From an uncultured Collinsella sp. (GTDB lineage: Bacteria; Actinomycetota; Coriobacteriia; Coriobacteriales; Coriobacteriaceae): 64,000 nt of DNA. Positions 33,604-40,934 of the stretch are shown piece after piece. Numbering within the stretch: the first letter of the stretch is position 1; every line of letters starts with the position of its first letter. The notes under the pieces are model-generated. The model was not told the DNA's origin. It saw only the letters and a list, made by a program, of their open reading frames with translations, and searched no databases. Made by a program: the position numbers and the translations under genes. The stretch covers positions 1-64,000 of the forward strand of contig CABSNK010000008.1 in the NCBI GenBank assembly GCA_902479075.1, written 5' to 3'.

Positions 33604-33691
33604 TGGTAAAACTCTTGACAGTTTTACCAATTTGGGTTTCAAAATTGTTTGGCTGACGTTTGGTAAAACGTTTTTAGCAGGATGTTTACCA
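33604..33691. promoter_or_regulatory. Cluster of four TGGTAAA/TTTACCA motifs between glgB and the HAD gene
   Basis: TGGTAAAACT (33604-33613) and its exact complement AGTTTTACCA (33620-33629) form an inverted repeat with a 6-base spacer. TGGTAAAACG follows at 33661-33670 and GTTTACCA at 33684-33691. This divergent gap must hold promoters for glgB and the HAD gene. The same motif recurs before the GH13-GH77 gene. A transcription-factor site is inferred. Confidence 0.55.
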
Positions 33692-33713
33692 TTTGATATC
33701 GAAAGGTTCGTTT

Positions 33714-34403
33714 ATGTCCCATACCGCCGCTCCCAAGGTTGCTTTTATTTTCGATTGCGACGGCACGCTGGTTAATAGCACCCCCGTTTGGGCTTATGCT
33801 CAGCCAGAGTTATTGCACCGCCACGGTGTCGACGTAACGGTCGACGATTTTGCCCAGTTTGAGCATTTGTCGCTGGAGGATGAGTGTCAGGCCTACCACG
33901 ACACCTGGGGCATTGGCGCGAATGGCGAGGAGCTGTACCGTGAGCTGAGCAATATTCTGATTGATGGGTACTCCAAGGTGCCGCCGCGGGAGGGGCTCCT
34001 GGCGTTTTTGGAGCAGGCGAAGGCGGCAGGCATTGCCATGTGCGTGGCTACGTCCACGCCGGCCGAGCTGGTGCAGCCTGCGCTTACGGGAGCCGGGCTC
34101 GACGCGTACATGGAGTTTGTTACCACGACGGGCGAGGCGGGACGCTCCAAGCAGTTCCCCGATGTGTACGAGCTGGCGCTGCGCCGCCTGGAGGAGCGCC
34201 ACGGGTGCAAGTTTGAGCGCGCTTGGGTATTTGAGGATGCGATCTTTGGCCTTAAGAGCTCTGGCACCGCAGGCTTTAAGCGCGTGGGCATCTATGACCC
34301 GCACGGCCGCATGAAGCGCGACGACGTTCGGGCTAACTGCGATATCTTTATCGATAGCTATGAGGACCTGGATTTGGCCCGCGTGCTTTCGTTTGAGGGA
34401 TAG
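33714..34403 (+). CDS. HAD-superfamily phosphatase
   Basis: A 229-residue HAD hydrolase, subfamily I. Motif I FDCDGTLVNSTP carries the nucleophile and general-acid Asp pair, motif II is at VATSTP, motif III Lys is near GRSKQFPDVY, and motif IV is VFEDAIFGLKS. The small helical cap is of beta-phosphoglucomutase/sugar-phosphatase type, so a sugar phosphate or mutase substrate is plausible. GAAAGG precedes ATG 33714. It is divergent from glgB and shares its regulatory gap, which weakly supports a role in glucose-phosphate metabolism. thiN follows after 9 bases. Confidence 0.85.
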   Translation: MSHTAAPKVAFIFDCDGTLVNSTPVWAYAQPELLHRHGVDVTVDDFAQFEHLSLEDECQAYHDTWGIGANGEELYRELSNILIDGYSKVPPREGLLAFLEQAKAAGIAMCVATSTPAELVQPALTGAGLDAYMEFVTTTGEAGRSKQFPDVYELALRRLEERHGCKFERAWVFEDAIFGLKSSGTAGFKRVGIYDPHGRMKRDDVRANCDIFIDSYEDLDLARVLSFEG

Positions 34404-34412
34404 GCGAGGGCT

Positions 34413-35054
34413 GTGGCTTGCAAGATATTAGTCGTCTGCGGCTCGCCCGTGGTGGCGAGCGCGGATCTGTTACGTAGGCTAGCAGGGGAGTGCGACCACG
34501 TTGTCGCCGTGGACCGCGGACTCGACGCGCTGCTGGGCGCCGGCCTGGGCTGCGACGTATATGTGGGGGATGCCGACACGGTGAGTGATGCGGGCCGTGC
34601 GTTGGTCGATGCCGCCGAAGCCTTTGAAGTAGAGCGCCACGACCCGTACAAGGACTATACCGATCTGGCGCTGGCGCTCGATTCCGTCCGTCGTCGCTGG
34701 CCGGGTGCCGAAGTAGTTGCGACTTGCGCTACGGGCGGCCGCCCGGACATGGCGCTTTCCGTACTGGGCCTGCTCGCAGGCTACGATGACGCCCCTGTCT
34801 GGATTGCTGAGGACAAGGTGGTCGCCCGCATCCTTCGCACAGGCGAATCGTGGACCATCGAGGGCGCCGAAGGCAAGACGTTCTCCATCATCGCCATAGC
34901 CCCTGGGACGGTGGTAAGCGAATGCGGCCTAGAATGGAAGCTAAACCATTCCCCGTTAGGTCTCTTGGCGGATACGGGCATCAGCAACGTCATCAAGTCA
35001 ACAGCCACGATCAAAGTCCACACAGGCACCGCCATAGCTTACCTATATCAATAG
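34413..35054 (+). CDS. thiN: Thiamine pyrophosphokinase
   Basis: A 213-residue thiamine diphosphokinase converting thiamine to its diphosphate with ATP. Visible family features are VVAVDRGLDALL, the acidic YVGDADTVS loop (metal and ATP contact), and YKDYTDLALAL with the conserved TD pair; the C-terminal beta domain ends with NVIKSTATIKVHTG. The start is GTG at 34413 behind GCGAGGG. It lies 9 bases after the HAD gene and is likely co-transcribed with it. Confidence 0.88.
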   Translation: MACKILVVCGSPVVASADLLRRLAGECDHVVAVDRGLDALLGAGLGCDVYVGDADTVSDAGRALVDAAEAFEVERHDPYKDYTDLALALDSVRRRWPGAEVVATCATGGRPDMALSVLGLLAGYDDAPVWIAEDKVVARILRTGESWTIEGAEGKTFSIIAIAPGTVVSECGLEWKLNHSPLGLLADTGISNVIKSTATIKVHTGTAIAYLYQ

Positions 35055-35081
35055 GCATTTAGAATCTGACCAAAAAAGTCC

Positions 35082-35110
35082 TTGCACGTCGCGCCAACTT
35101 CCCCTATAGT
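35082..35110 (+). promoter_or_regulatory. Promoter of tRNA-Ala copy 1
   Basis: TTGCAC at 35082-35087 and TATAGT at 35105-35110 with a 17-base spacer, 13 bases before the mature tRNA. The same layout precedes the other two tRNA-Ala copies. Confidence 0.8.
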
Positions 35111-35123
35111 ATCTCCTCGTCAC

Positions 35124-35199
35124 GGGGGCGTAGCTCAGCTGGGAGAGCGCTTGACTGGCAGTCAAGAGGTCAGGGGTTCGATCCCCCTCGTCTCCACCA
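35124..35199 (+). tRNA. tRNA-Ala (GGC), copy 1
   Basis: A full cloverleaf: acceptor GGGGGCG/CGTCTCC, D arm GCTCAGCTGGGAGAGC, anticodon stem CTTGA/TCAAG with loop CTGGCAG (anticodon GGC), T arm GGTTCGATCC. CCA is encoded here (35197-35199), unlike in the two later copies. Confidence 0.95.
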
Positions 35200-35209
35200 T
35201 CGTAAATGC

Positions 35210-35240
35210 AAAGGCCTTCGGGAAACCGAGGGCCTTTTTT
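35210..35240 (+). terminator. Terminator of tRNA-Ala copy 1
   Basis: AAAGGCCTTCGG / CCGAGGGCCTTT stem with a GAAA tetraloop followed by TTTTTT. Confidence 0.85.
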
Positions 35241-35706
35241 CATGCCAAAACACCACGCGCTGCAAACCCCACCTACGCCAACAAAAAGTTGCACAATTAA
35301 TTTCCCATGTCTGTACATAGTTTGTTAGACAAACGCGACTATCCGCGCAGCTCGCTGCTTCATTTAGGCTTCAGGAACGCCCTTAAACACCGCAAGTACC
35401 TCAATAACCTGCATCAATGTGAACAACATCCCAAAATTACCCTCTTGAACATGCTAAATGAACGAAATGTTGTCCGCCATTAGGCAAATCAGTTTCACTA
35501 ACAGCTTGTGCTAGAATATCTAACGTTACATGAGTTCAACTGTGCTCACGGCTTCAGCAAGTCACAAAGCGCAGGGTCGATCAACATCCGGCCGTAACGG
35601 CGGTGTCAGAAACACCACGAGCTCCAATAAAGAAGTCATGCGACGTTATTTATTTGCATTGGGTAATTCCATGGTGCAATTAATAGCTTGTATGCCAATG
35701 CGAAAC
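35241..35706 (+). other. Non-coding upstream region of the polysaccharide locus
   Basis: About 460 bases with no convincing gene. It contains a possible -10 box TAGAATAT near 35513 and short hairpins (GTTTGTTAGACAAAC near 35308, GGTGTCAGAAACACC near 35601). A 73-codon ATG frame at 35530-35751 has no ribosome-binding site and overlaps the hairpins. The most likely content is the promoter and the start of a long transcribed leader. Confidence 0.5.
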
Positions 35707-35713
35707 AGTTTTG

Positions 35714-35773
35714 CAGCTGTTTGCGTGCGGTCAAGTTTTGTCCCCGCTTGACTGGTTCGCACGCAGCCAGCTG
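35714..35773 (+). promoter_or_regulatory. Long hairpin in the loaP leader
   Basis: CAGCTG (35714-35719) pairs with CAGCTG (35768-35773); inside it TGCGTGCG pairs with CGCACGCA and TCAAG with CTTGA. It is not followed directly by a T run, so it is a leader structure and not a plain terminator. Confidence 0.55.
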
Positions 35774-35858
35774 GAGCCGCGGTCATTTTTGCGATACACG
35801 TCCGCGTCTCTAGCAACTGCACTCATACATACCGTTCACGGTGGGGCAGAGCCACGTG

Positions 35859-35960
35859 CTTGTCTGACTGGGCTCAGGGTTTGAATATGGAGCGCCTTCG
35901 CGCACAAGCGCCCTGGCGAAGCCATACACAAACCCCGTGAGCCACACGTAAGACAGCAAG
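35859..35960 (+). promoter_or_regulatory. Structured RNA leader immediately upstream of loaP
   Basis: Three stacked helices share one axis. CTTGTCT (35859-35865) pairs with AGACAGCAAG (35951-35960, 2-4 unpaired bases); GGCTCAGGGTTTG (35871-35883) pairs with CAAACCC and TGAGCC (35929-35943) around a 2-base bulge; CTTCGC (35896-35901) pairs with GCGAAG (35916-35921). The foot of the structure reaches into the loaP ribosome-binding site AAGGGGG (35959-35965), so folding could control translation or antitermination. Confidence 0.65.
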
Positions 35961-35972
35961 GGGGTGGTGCTC

Positions 35973-36517
35973 GTGTGGTATGTGATCCAGGTCATTAACG
36001 GTCGCGAAGACGTAATGCGCGAGCGCATCGAGCATGTGGTGCCGGCTGGCGCCATGAAGGAGCTCTTTTATCCCCAATTTCAAACCGAGATTAAGGTACA
36101 CGGCGAATGGGTCAACACGACCAAGCCGCTTTTCCCGGTTATCTTATCTGCGATTCGGCAGATCCCCGCACCGTGCAACAGCATCTGCTGCGCATGGACG
36201 ACTTTGCCCGGGTGCTATCCCAGGACGGTCAAGTTGTGCCGCTGGCAAAAGAAGAGATCCAGCTTATTGGCAGTTTTACGCATGTGGGAGACCGCGTAGT
36301 TCCCATGAGCGAGGCCCTAAAAGATGGCGACCAGGTCGTAGTGACGGCGGGTCCGCTGCTGGGCCACGAGGGCCTTATTAAAGACATCAATAGACGTAAA
36401 AACACGGCTTTTCTGGAAGTTGATCTTTGCGGACGACGTGTAACGACACGCGTCGGACTTGCGGTGCTTACGGCCGAGCAACGTGTGATGCGAAACCTAA
36501 ATAGGGGGATTGCCTGA
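35973..36517 (+). pseudogene. NusG-family antiterminator (LoaP-like), frameshifted
   Basis: Two overlapping frames together make one NusG-like protein of about 181 residues. The N-terminal NGN domain starts VWYVIQVINGREDVMRERI from a GTG at 35973 behind AAGGGGG and runs to TTKPLFP; it then loses frame in the run CTTTTCCCGG (36129-36138). The second frame continues GYLICDSADP and carries the KOW domain (VVVTAGPLLGHEGLIKDINR). Adding one base to the T run restores a continuous protein. LoaP proteins keep RNA polymerase going through long polysaccharide or antibiotic operons, and this one heads such an operon. Inactivation, phase variation or a sequencing error are all possible. Confidence 0.85.
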
Positions 36518-36568
36518 TATCAGGCGAGTTTTCGGGACAGGAAGGATCTCCGGGTCGGGGACATAGGT

Positions 36569-37330
36569 TTGAAAGATTTAGTGTCAGATAAAGTCAAACA
36601 TCAATCAGATGCTCCAATTGGGGCGGCGCTTATAGCGCAGGCCATGAATGGCGGTGAGGTGGGCATGCGCTACAAGGCCATGCAGGCCGTCAAGGACTGG
36701 GATCGCACGCGCCTGGGCTACAGGGCCGTAAAGCGCGCATTCGACATCGTGTTCAGCGGCTGCGTGCTGGCCGTCATCGCCATACCGGGCCTGGTACTGG
36801 CCGCGGCTATCCGCCTGGAAAGCGAGGGCAACCCGTTCTACAGCCAGATCCGCGTAGGCCAGACCCACCGCGACGGCAGCCTATCAACCTTCCGCATGTG
36901 GAAGTTCCGTAGCATGTACAAAGACGCCGAAGAGCGCCTCGCCGAGCTCAAGGGGCAGAACGAGATCGCCGGCGCCATGTTCAAGATGAGGGACGACCCC
37001 CGCGTCACGAGGATCGGCAAGTTCATCCGCAAGCACTCCATCGACGAGTTCCCGCAGTTCCTGAACGTGTTCCTGGGCCAGATGTCGGTCGTGGGCCCCC
37101 GCCCGCCGCTGCCCAACGAGGTAGCCGAGTACACGGAGTACGACCTGCGGCTCCTGGCCGTGAAGCCCGGGATCACCGGCTGGTGGCAGGTGACGGACCG
37201 GAATTCAACCGGTTTCGACGGGATGGTCCAGCGCGACCTTGAGTACATTGCGCGGCGCGGAATCCTCACTGATTTAAGAATCATCGCCCTCACCATCATT
37301 GAAGTGATCACGGGAAAGAGTGCGTGTTAG
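36569..37330 (+). CDS. Priming undecaprenyl-phosphate sugar transferase
   Basis: A 253-residue bacterial sugar transferase (PF02397) that moves a sugar-1-phosphate to undecaprenyl phosphate and starts the repeat unit. One membrane segment at about 55-80 is followed by the catalytic block with WKFRSM, DEFPQFLNVFLGQMS, VGPRPP and the PGITGWWQV motif. It is the short type without the four-TM N-terminal domain. The start is a TTG at 36569 behind CGGGG; an ATG at 36644 has no ribosome-binding site. GC-rich, unlike the glycosyltransferases further down. The next ATG begins directly after its stop codon. Confidence 0.92.
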   Translation: MKDLVSDKVKHQSDAPIGAALIAQAMNGGEVGMRYKAMQAVKDWDRTRLGYRAVKRAFDIVFSGCVLAVIAIPGLVLAAAIRLESEGNPFYSQIRVGQTHRDGSLSTFRMWKFRSMYKDAEERLAELKGQNEIAGAMFKMRDDPRVTRIGKFIRKHSIDEFPQFLNVFLGQMSVVGPRPPLPNEVAEYTEYDLRLLAVKPGITGWWQVTDRNSTGFDGMVQRDLEYIARRGILTDLRIIALTIIEVITGKSAC

Positions 37331-37798
37331 ATGAATCTTTCAAAAGCTAAGGTGTGTATCCCGAGTTCAAGTGGAGGACATCTGACTCATATGTGGCTCC
37401 TGAAGCCAATTTGGTCACAAGCTGCCGATAGGTTCTGGGTTACGTTCGATAAGGAGGACGCGAGCTCCCTTCTGGAAGGGGAGCGCGTCTACCATTGCCA
37501 CTACCCGACGAACCGCAACATCCCGAATCTGCTGAAGAACACTGTTCTCGCCTGGAAGGTGCTCCGCAAGGAGCGTCCCGACCTGATTATCAGCTCCGGT
37601 GCCGCGGTTGCGGTGCCGTTCTTCCTGATCGGAAAGATGCTCGGGTCCAAATGCGTCTACGTGGAGGTCTTCGACCGCGTTGACAAGCCCACGATGACTG
37701 GCCGCATGCTCAACGGCGTTGCCGACCTATTCGTGGTGCAGTGGCCAGAGCAGCTCGATGTCTATAAGAGCGCCGTCAACCTCGGCTCTATCTTCTAG
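37331..37798 (+). CDS. Alg14-like glycosyltransferase subunit (PssD/EpsE-type)
   Basis: A 155-residue half glycosyltransferase. The N-terminus shows VCIPSSSGGHLTHMWLL, the SGGH loop typical of Alg14/PssD, which anchors and binds acceptor. A hydrophobic segment at about 85-105 probably attaches to the membrane. It needs the Alg13-like partner encoded 12 bases downstream to form the active enzyme, which adds the second sugar of the repeat. Its start codon follows the stop of the priming transferase without a gap. Confidence 0.9.
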   Translation: MNLSKAKVCIPSSSGGHLTHMWLLKPIWSQAADRFWVTFDKEDASSLLEGERVYHCHYPTNRNIPNLLKNTVLAWKVLRKERPDLIISSGAAVAVPFFLIGKMLGSKCVYVEVFDRVDKPTMTGRMLNGVADLFVVQWPEQLDVYKSAVNLGSIF

Positions 37799-37810
37799 GG
37801 ATGGACGCGC

Positions 37811-38296
37811 ATGGTATTCGTGACCGTGGGCACCCACGAGCAGCAGTTCGACCGCTTGGTCAAGGCGGTTGACGATCTCAAGGCGGACGGGACGCTCGAT
37901 GAGCCCGTCTATATCCAGACGGGCTACTCGACGTACGAGCCCGTCCACTGCGAGCACTCGCAGTTCGTGCCGTTCCGACAGATGAAGAGCTACATGGAGG
38001 GTGCGGATGTTGTGATCACGCACGGCGGCCCCTCGAGCTTCATCGAGGCTATGGCTGCAGGTAAGGTGCCCGTTGTCGTGCCCCGCAGGGGCGACCTTAA
38101 CGAGCACGTGAACAACCATCAGGCCGACTTCGTACGCATCGTCGCGGAGCGTCAGGGCGGTATCGTGCCCATTTATGACGTTAAAGAACTACCTCAAGCA
38201 ATAGAACGTGCCCGTGAGCTTTCATGTAGAGCCTATTTTAAGAGTCATAACTTGGAGTTCTGTAAGAAGCTGGGTTGTTTAATTGAGGAGCTTTAA
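37811..38296 (+). CDS. Alg13-like glycosyltransferase catalytic subunit (PssE/EpsF-type)
   Basis: A 161-residue protein of the GT28 C-terminal family, starting MVFVTVGTHEQQFDRLVKAV. The nucleotide-sugar loop THGGPSSFIEAMAAGKVPVV is clear. With the upstream Alg14-like protein it would transfer a UDP-sugar to the lipid-linked first sugar. Midway through the gene the codon use shifts from GC-rich to AT-rich (from about 38170), which marks one boundary of the variable middle of the locus. Confidence 0.92.
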   Translation: MVFVTVGTHEQQFDRLVKAVDDLKADGTLDEPVYIQTGYSTYEPVHCEHSQFVPFRQMKSYMEGADVVITHGGPSSFIEAMAAGKVPVVVPRRGDLNEHVNNHQADFVRIVAERQGGIVPIYDVKELPQAIERARELSCRAYFKSHNLEFCKKLGCLIEEL

Positions 38297-38300
38297 CCCC

Positions 38301-39044
38301 ATGATACCTAGGAAGATTCATTACATATGGTTTGGCGGTAATCCGCTTCCCCCTCTAGCTGAACGCTGCATCGCTTCATGGGAAAAATATATGCCGGGCT
38401 ACGAGATCGTTCGTTGGGACGAGTCAAACTTTGATACTAATTGCTGCGATTATGTTCGCGAAGCAATTAGTGTAAAGAAATGGGCATTTGCAAGCGACTA
38501 TGCGCGATTCAAGATTTTGTATGAGCATGGAGGCGTTTACTTAGATACTGATGTCGAGCTTCTGAAGCCTCTCGATGAAATTGTTCAAAGGGGTCCTTTT
38601 ATGGGTTTTGAACAGGATTTCAGCTCGTGTGCTGCGGGCGCTGTCGCACCGGGGCTTGGCCTTGCGGCCAATCCGGGGCTTGGCCTCTATAAGACTATCC
38701 TCGATTCCTATGAGTCAGATCACTTTATTAAGACTGGTGGTGTCTACGATCAAACCACTGTCGTTGTTCGTACAACTGAAATTCTTAAAAAACTTGGACT
38801 TGAAGAAAAACCTGGCATCCAAGAAGTTGCTGGGATAACTCTTTATCCAAGTGAATATTTCTGCCCAAAGGATTTCCTTACGCATGAGATTAACGTTACT
38901 GATAAAACTTATGCTATTCATCATTTCGACGGATCATGGGCTGGACCTGCCACGCATTTTAAGCATAAAGTTATGAGAGCGGTTGGTCCTAGAGGGGTTA
39001 GTCTTTTCAAGGCGTTTAAGAGCATAATAAAGGGCAATCGTTAA
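38301..39044 (+). CDS. GT32-type glycosyltransferase
   Basis: A 247-residue DXD glycosyltransferase of the OCH1/capsular family. It begins MIPRKIHYIWFGGNPLPP and has the sugar-donor block YARFKILYEHGGVYLDTDVE, where DTD binds the metal and nucleotide sugar. ATG 38301 follows GAGGAG by 9 bases; the frame extends upstream to 38283 but that start lies inside the previous gene. Its stop overlaps the next start (TAATG). AT-rich. Donor sugar not predictable. Confidence 0.9.
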   Translation: MIPRKIHYIWFGGNPLPPLAERCIASWEKYMPGYEIVRWDESNFDTNCCDYVREAISVKKWAFASDYARFKILYEHGGVYLDTDVELLKPLDEIVQRGPFMGFEQDFSSCAAGAVAPGLGLAANPGLGLYKTILDSYESDHFIKTGGVYDQTTVVVRTTEILKKLGLEEKPGIQEVAGITLYPSEYFCPKDFLTHEINVTDKTYAIHHFDGSWAGPATHFKHKVMRAVGPRGVSLFKAFKSIIKGNR

Positions 39045-39946
39045 TGGATAACACATTAATAACGGTATTTACGCCGACCTATAATCGGATTAATGAGCTT
39101 GAGCGCTTATATTTATCGCTGATATCTCAGTCCGACTTTCGATTTGAATGGGTCATTGTAGATGATGGATCGACTGACGATACCGAGAACGTGGTTACCT
39201 CTTGGTTAGACATGTCGCCCTTTCCTATTCGATATATTAAACAGTCGAACTCTGGAAAACATGTTGCACATAATCTTGGTGCTGCGACCGCATCTGGAGA
39301 GTATTTTATTTGCGTGGACTCGGATGACTGGCTTGAGCCTAACGCCGTGGACACTATCTTGCGCGACACAACAGCTTTGGATACGGAAGAAGGTCTTCTG
39401 TATCCAAGGCTGTTTGCGCAGCAAACAGCCTTGGATGCGTGGTTTCCCGATGGTGTCGACAAGATTGAACTTGCCGATATGCGCATGAAATACGGTCTCG
39501 TCATCGAGACAGCGATAGTCTTTAACACCGATGTTTTAAGGCGGCATCCGTTTCCCGTTGTCCAGGGCGAACGTTTCATGCCTGAAGGCTCGGCTTATTA
39601 CGACTTTGTTGCTCCCGAACTTTTTCTTGTTCGCAATGAGCCGTTTTATAGATGTGAGTATCTTGATGAAGGACTCACAAGGAACATCTGGAAGAATTGG
39701 TTGAATAATCCCGTTGGCACACGTATGGCGCTCGTAAAACGCCATGAGGCGGCCGGCCGCTATGCAGGTGTGCGCGCATTGCGCGAACGAGTGGCGGCTG
39801 CTGTTGGTATCGAGTCAATTAATATTGCCCTTGGCAAATCTCTGACTACGGATCTTCCCTGTTCTTTAATATGGGCGGCCCTGCTGTCTCCGGTCGGATA
39901 TTGTGTTTCAAAAAAGAGATTTAAGGATTCATATCGAGATGAATAA
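39044..39946 (+). CDS. GT2-family glycosyltransferase
   Basis: A 300-residue GT-A enzyme with TPTYNRINELERLYLSL at the N-terminus, the nucleotide-binding EWVIVDDGSTD and the DXD-type CVDSDDWLEP. The C-terminal third is longer than the core domain and may hold the acceptor site. It shares one base with the stop of the GT32 gene and its own stop overlaps the start of the next glycosyltransferase, so the genes are coupled. AT-rich. Linkage and sugar unknown. Confidence 0.92.
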   Translation: MDNTLITVFTPTYNRINELERLYLSLISQSDFRFEWVIVDDGSTDDTENVVTSWLDMSPFPIRYIKQSNSGKHVAHNLGAATASGEYFICVDSDDWLEPNAVDTILRDTTALDTEEGLLYPRLFAQQTALDAWFPDGVDKIELADMRMKYGLVIETAIVFNTDVLRRHPFPVVQGERFMPEGSAYYDFVAPELFLVRNEPFYRCEYLDEGLTRNIWKNWLNNPVGTRMALVKRHEAAGRYAGVRALRERVAAAVGIESINIALGKSLTTDLPCSLIWAALLSPVGYCVSKKRFKDSYRDE

Positions 39947-40865
39947 TCAGTTGAATGCCCTAGTTACAGTTGTGGTCCCTACTTATTCTCGCTCCGAAAT
40001 GCTAATCAGAGCTATTTCTAGCTTAAATGAGCAGACTTATCGTCCTTTGGAAATAGTGATTGTTGATGATAACGGCCTAGGCTCTGCACAACAGCTCGAG
40101 ACAAAGAAGCGGATAGACTCATTTATTTGTAACCCGGGAATCGAGTTAAATTACGTTGCTCACGAGTTTAATAAGGGCGGGGCATGTGCTCGAAACACGG
40201 GAATCAAGAATTCTAAAGGTGAATACATCGCATTTCTCGATGATGACGATATATATTTGCCGACAAAGATTAAAAAGCAGCTGGAGGAATTTGCTAATCC
40301 AAAAGTAGGCGTTGTTTACGCCTACTGTGATGCCATGGATGCATCTGGAAGTATTACTCGCTGTGCGGAAAGCGAGCACTTCTATGAAGGCAGCTGTATA
40401 TTTGATCAGGCATTTACGGGTTGCATAGCTGCTACCAGCCAATGGCTCTGTCGAAAAAAGGCATTGCTTGATGCTGGCGGCTTTACCATTTCACCTGCAA
40501 AACAAGATTCAATTTTATTGTTTAAGATGCTTTTGAACGGATGGGAAATTGGCTGCGTGCCTGAATCTCTCTCCATTTATTGCGCTGATGCAAACTCGAG
40601 AATTAGCACAAGCGGTAAGGCACTAGTTGGCGAAAGAATGCTGGATGATTTAATCTTGCAAAATCTTGATAGATTCAGCAGGACTGAACGCCGTTTGATT
40701 AAATCTGCGATTTCGTTTCGTATCGGCAGGTTGTATATAAAATCGGGTCACCGTTTGAAGGGTAGTGCTCGGCTGCTGCTATCCGGACTTTTTTCTCCAA
40801 AGTCCTTTGCATGTTTCTTGGAGGAGACTATTCGTAGGAAACGTCTGGCTTCATTCAGCCGGTAG
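39939..40865 (+). CDS. GT2-family glycosyltransferase
   Basis: A 308-residue GT-A enzyme with VVVPTYSRSEMLIRAISSL, IVIVDDNG and the DXD block FLDDDDIYLPTKI. ATG 39939 is taken as start, overlapping the upstream gene by 8 bases with AAGGA 11 bases ahead; the frame reaches back to a GTG at 39903 within the previous gene. It is distinct in sequence from the preceding GT2, so it should add a different sugar or linkage. Followed by 69 bases before the polymerase gene. Confidence 0.9.
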   Translation: MNNQLNALVTVVVPTYSRSEMLIRAISSLNEQTYRPLEIVIVDDNGLGSAQQLETKKRIDSFICNPGIELNYVAHEFNKGGACARNTGIKNSKGEYIAFLDDDDIYLPTKIKKQLEEFANPKVGVVYAYCDAMDASGSITRCAESEHFYEGSCIFDQAFTGCIAATSQWLCRKKALLDAGGFTISPAKQDSILLFKMLLNGWEIGCVPESLSIYCADANSRISTSGKALVGERMLDDLILQNLDRFSRTERRLIKSAISFRIGRLYIKSGHRLKGSARLLLSGLFSPKSFACFLEETIRRKRLASFSR

Positions 40866-40934
40866 CACTTTGGCCTTATGTGATTTATCTCTGTTTAACA
40901 AGGCTTTAATTGCTAATTACTAGTTAGGGCAAAA

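Noticed and set aside
35043..35318. A 91-codon minus-strand frame over tRNA-Ala, with similar ones at 62160-62411 and 62606-63274
   Set aside because: They translate the reverse complement of tRNA genes and terminators, a common false prediction.
35530..35751. A 73-codon ATG frame before loaP
   Set aside because: No ribosome-binding site, low-complexity product, and overlap with hairpins that point to an untranslated leader.
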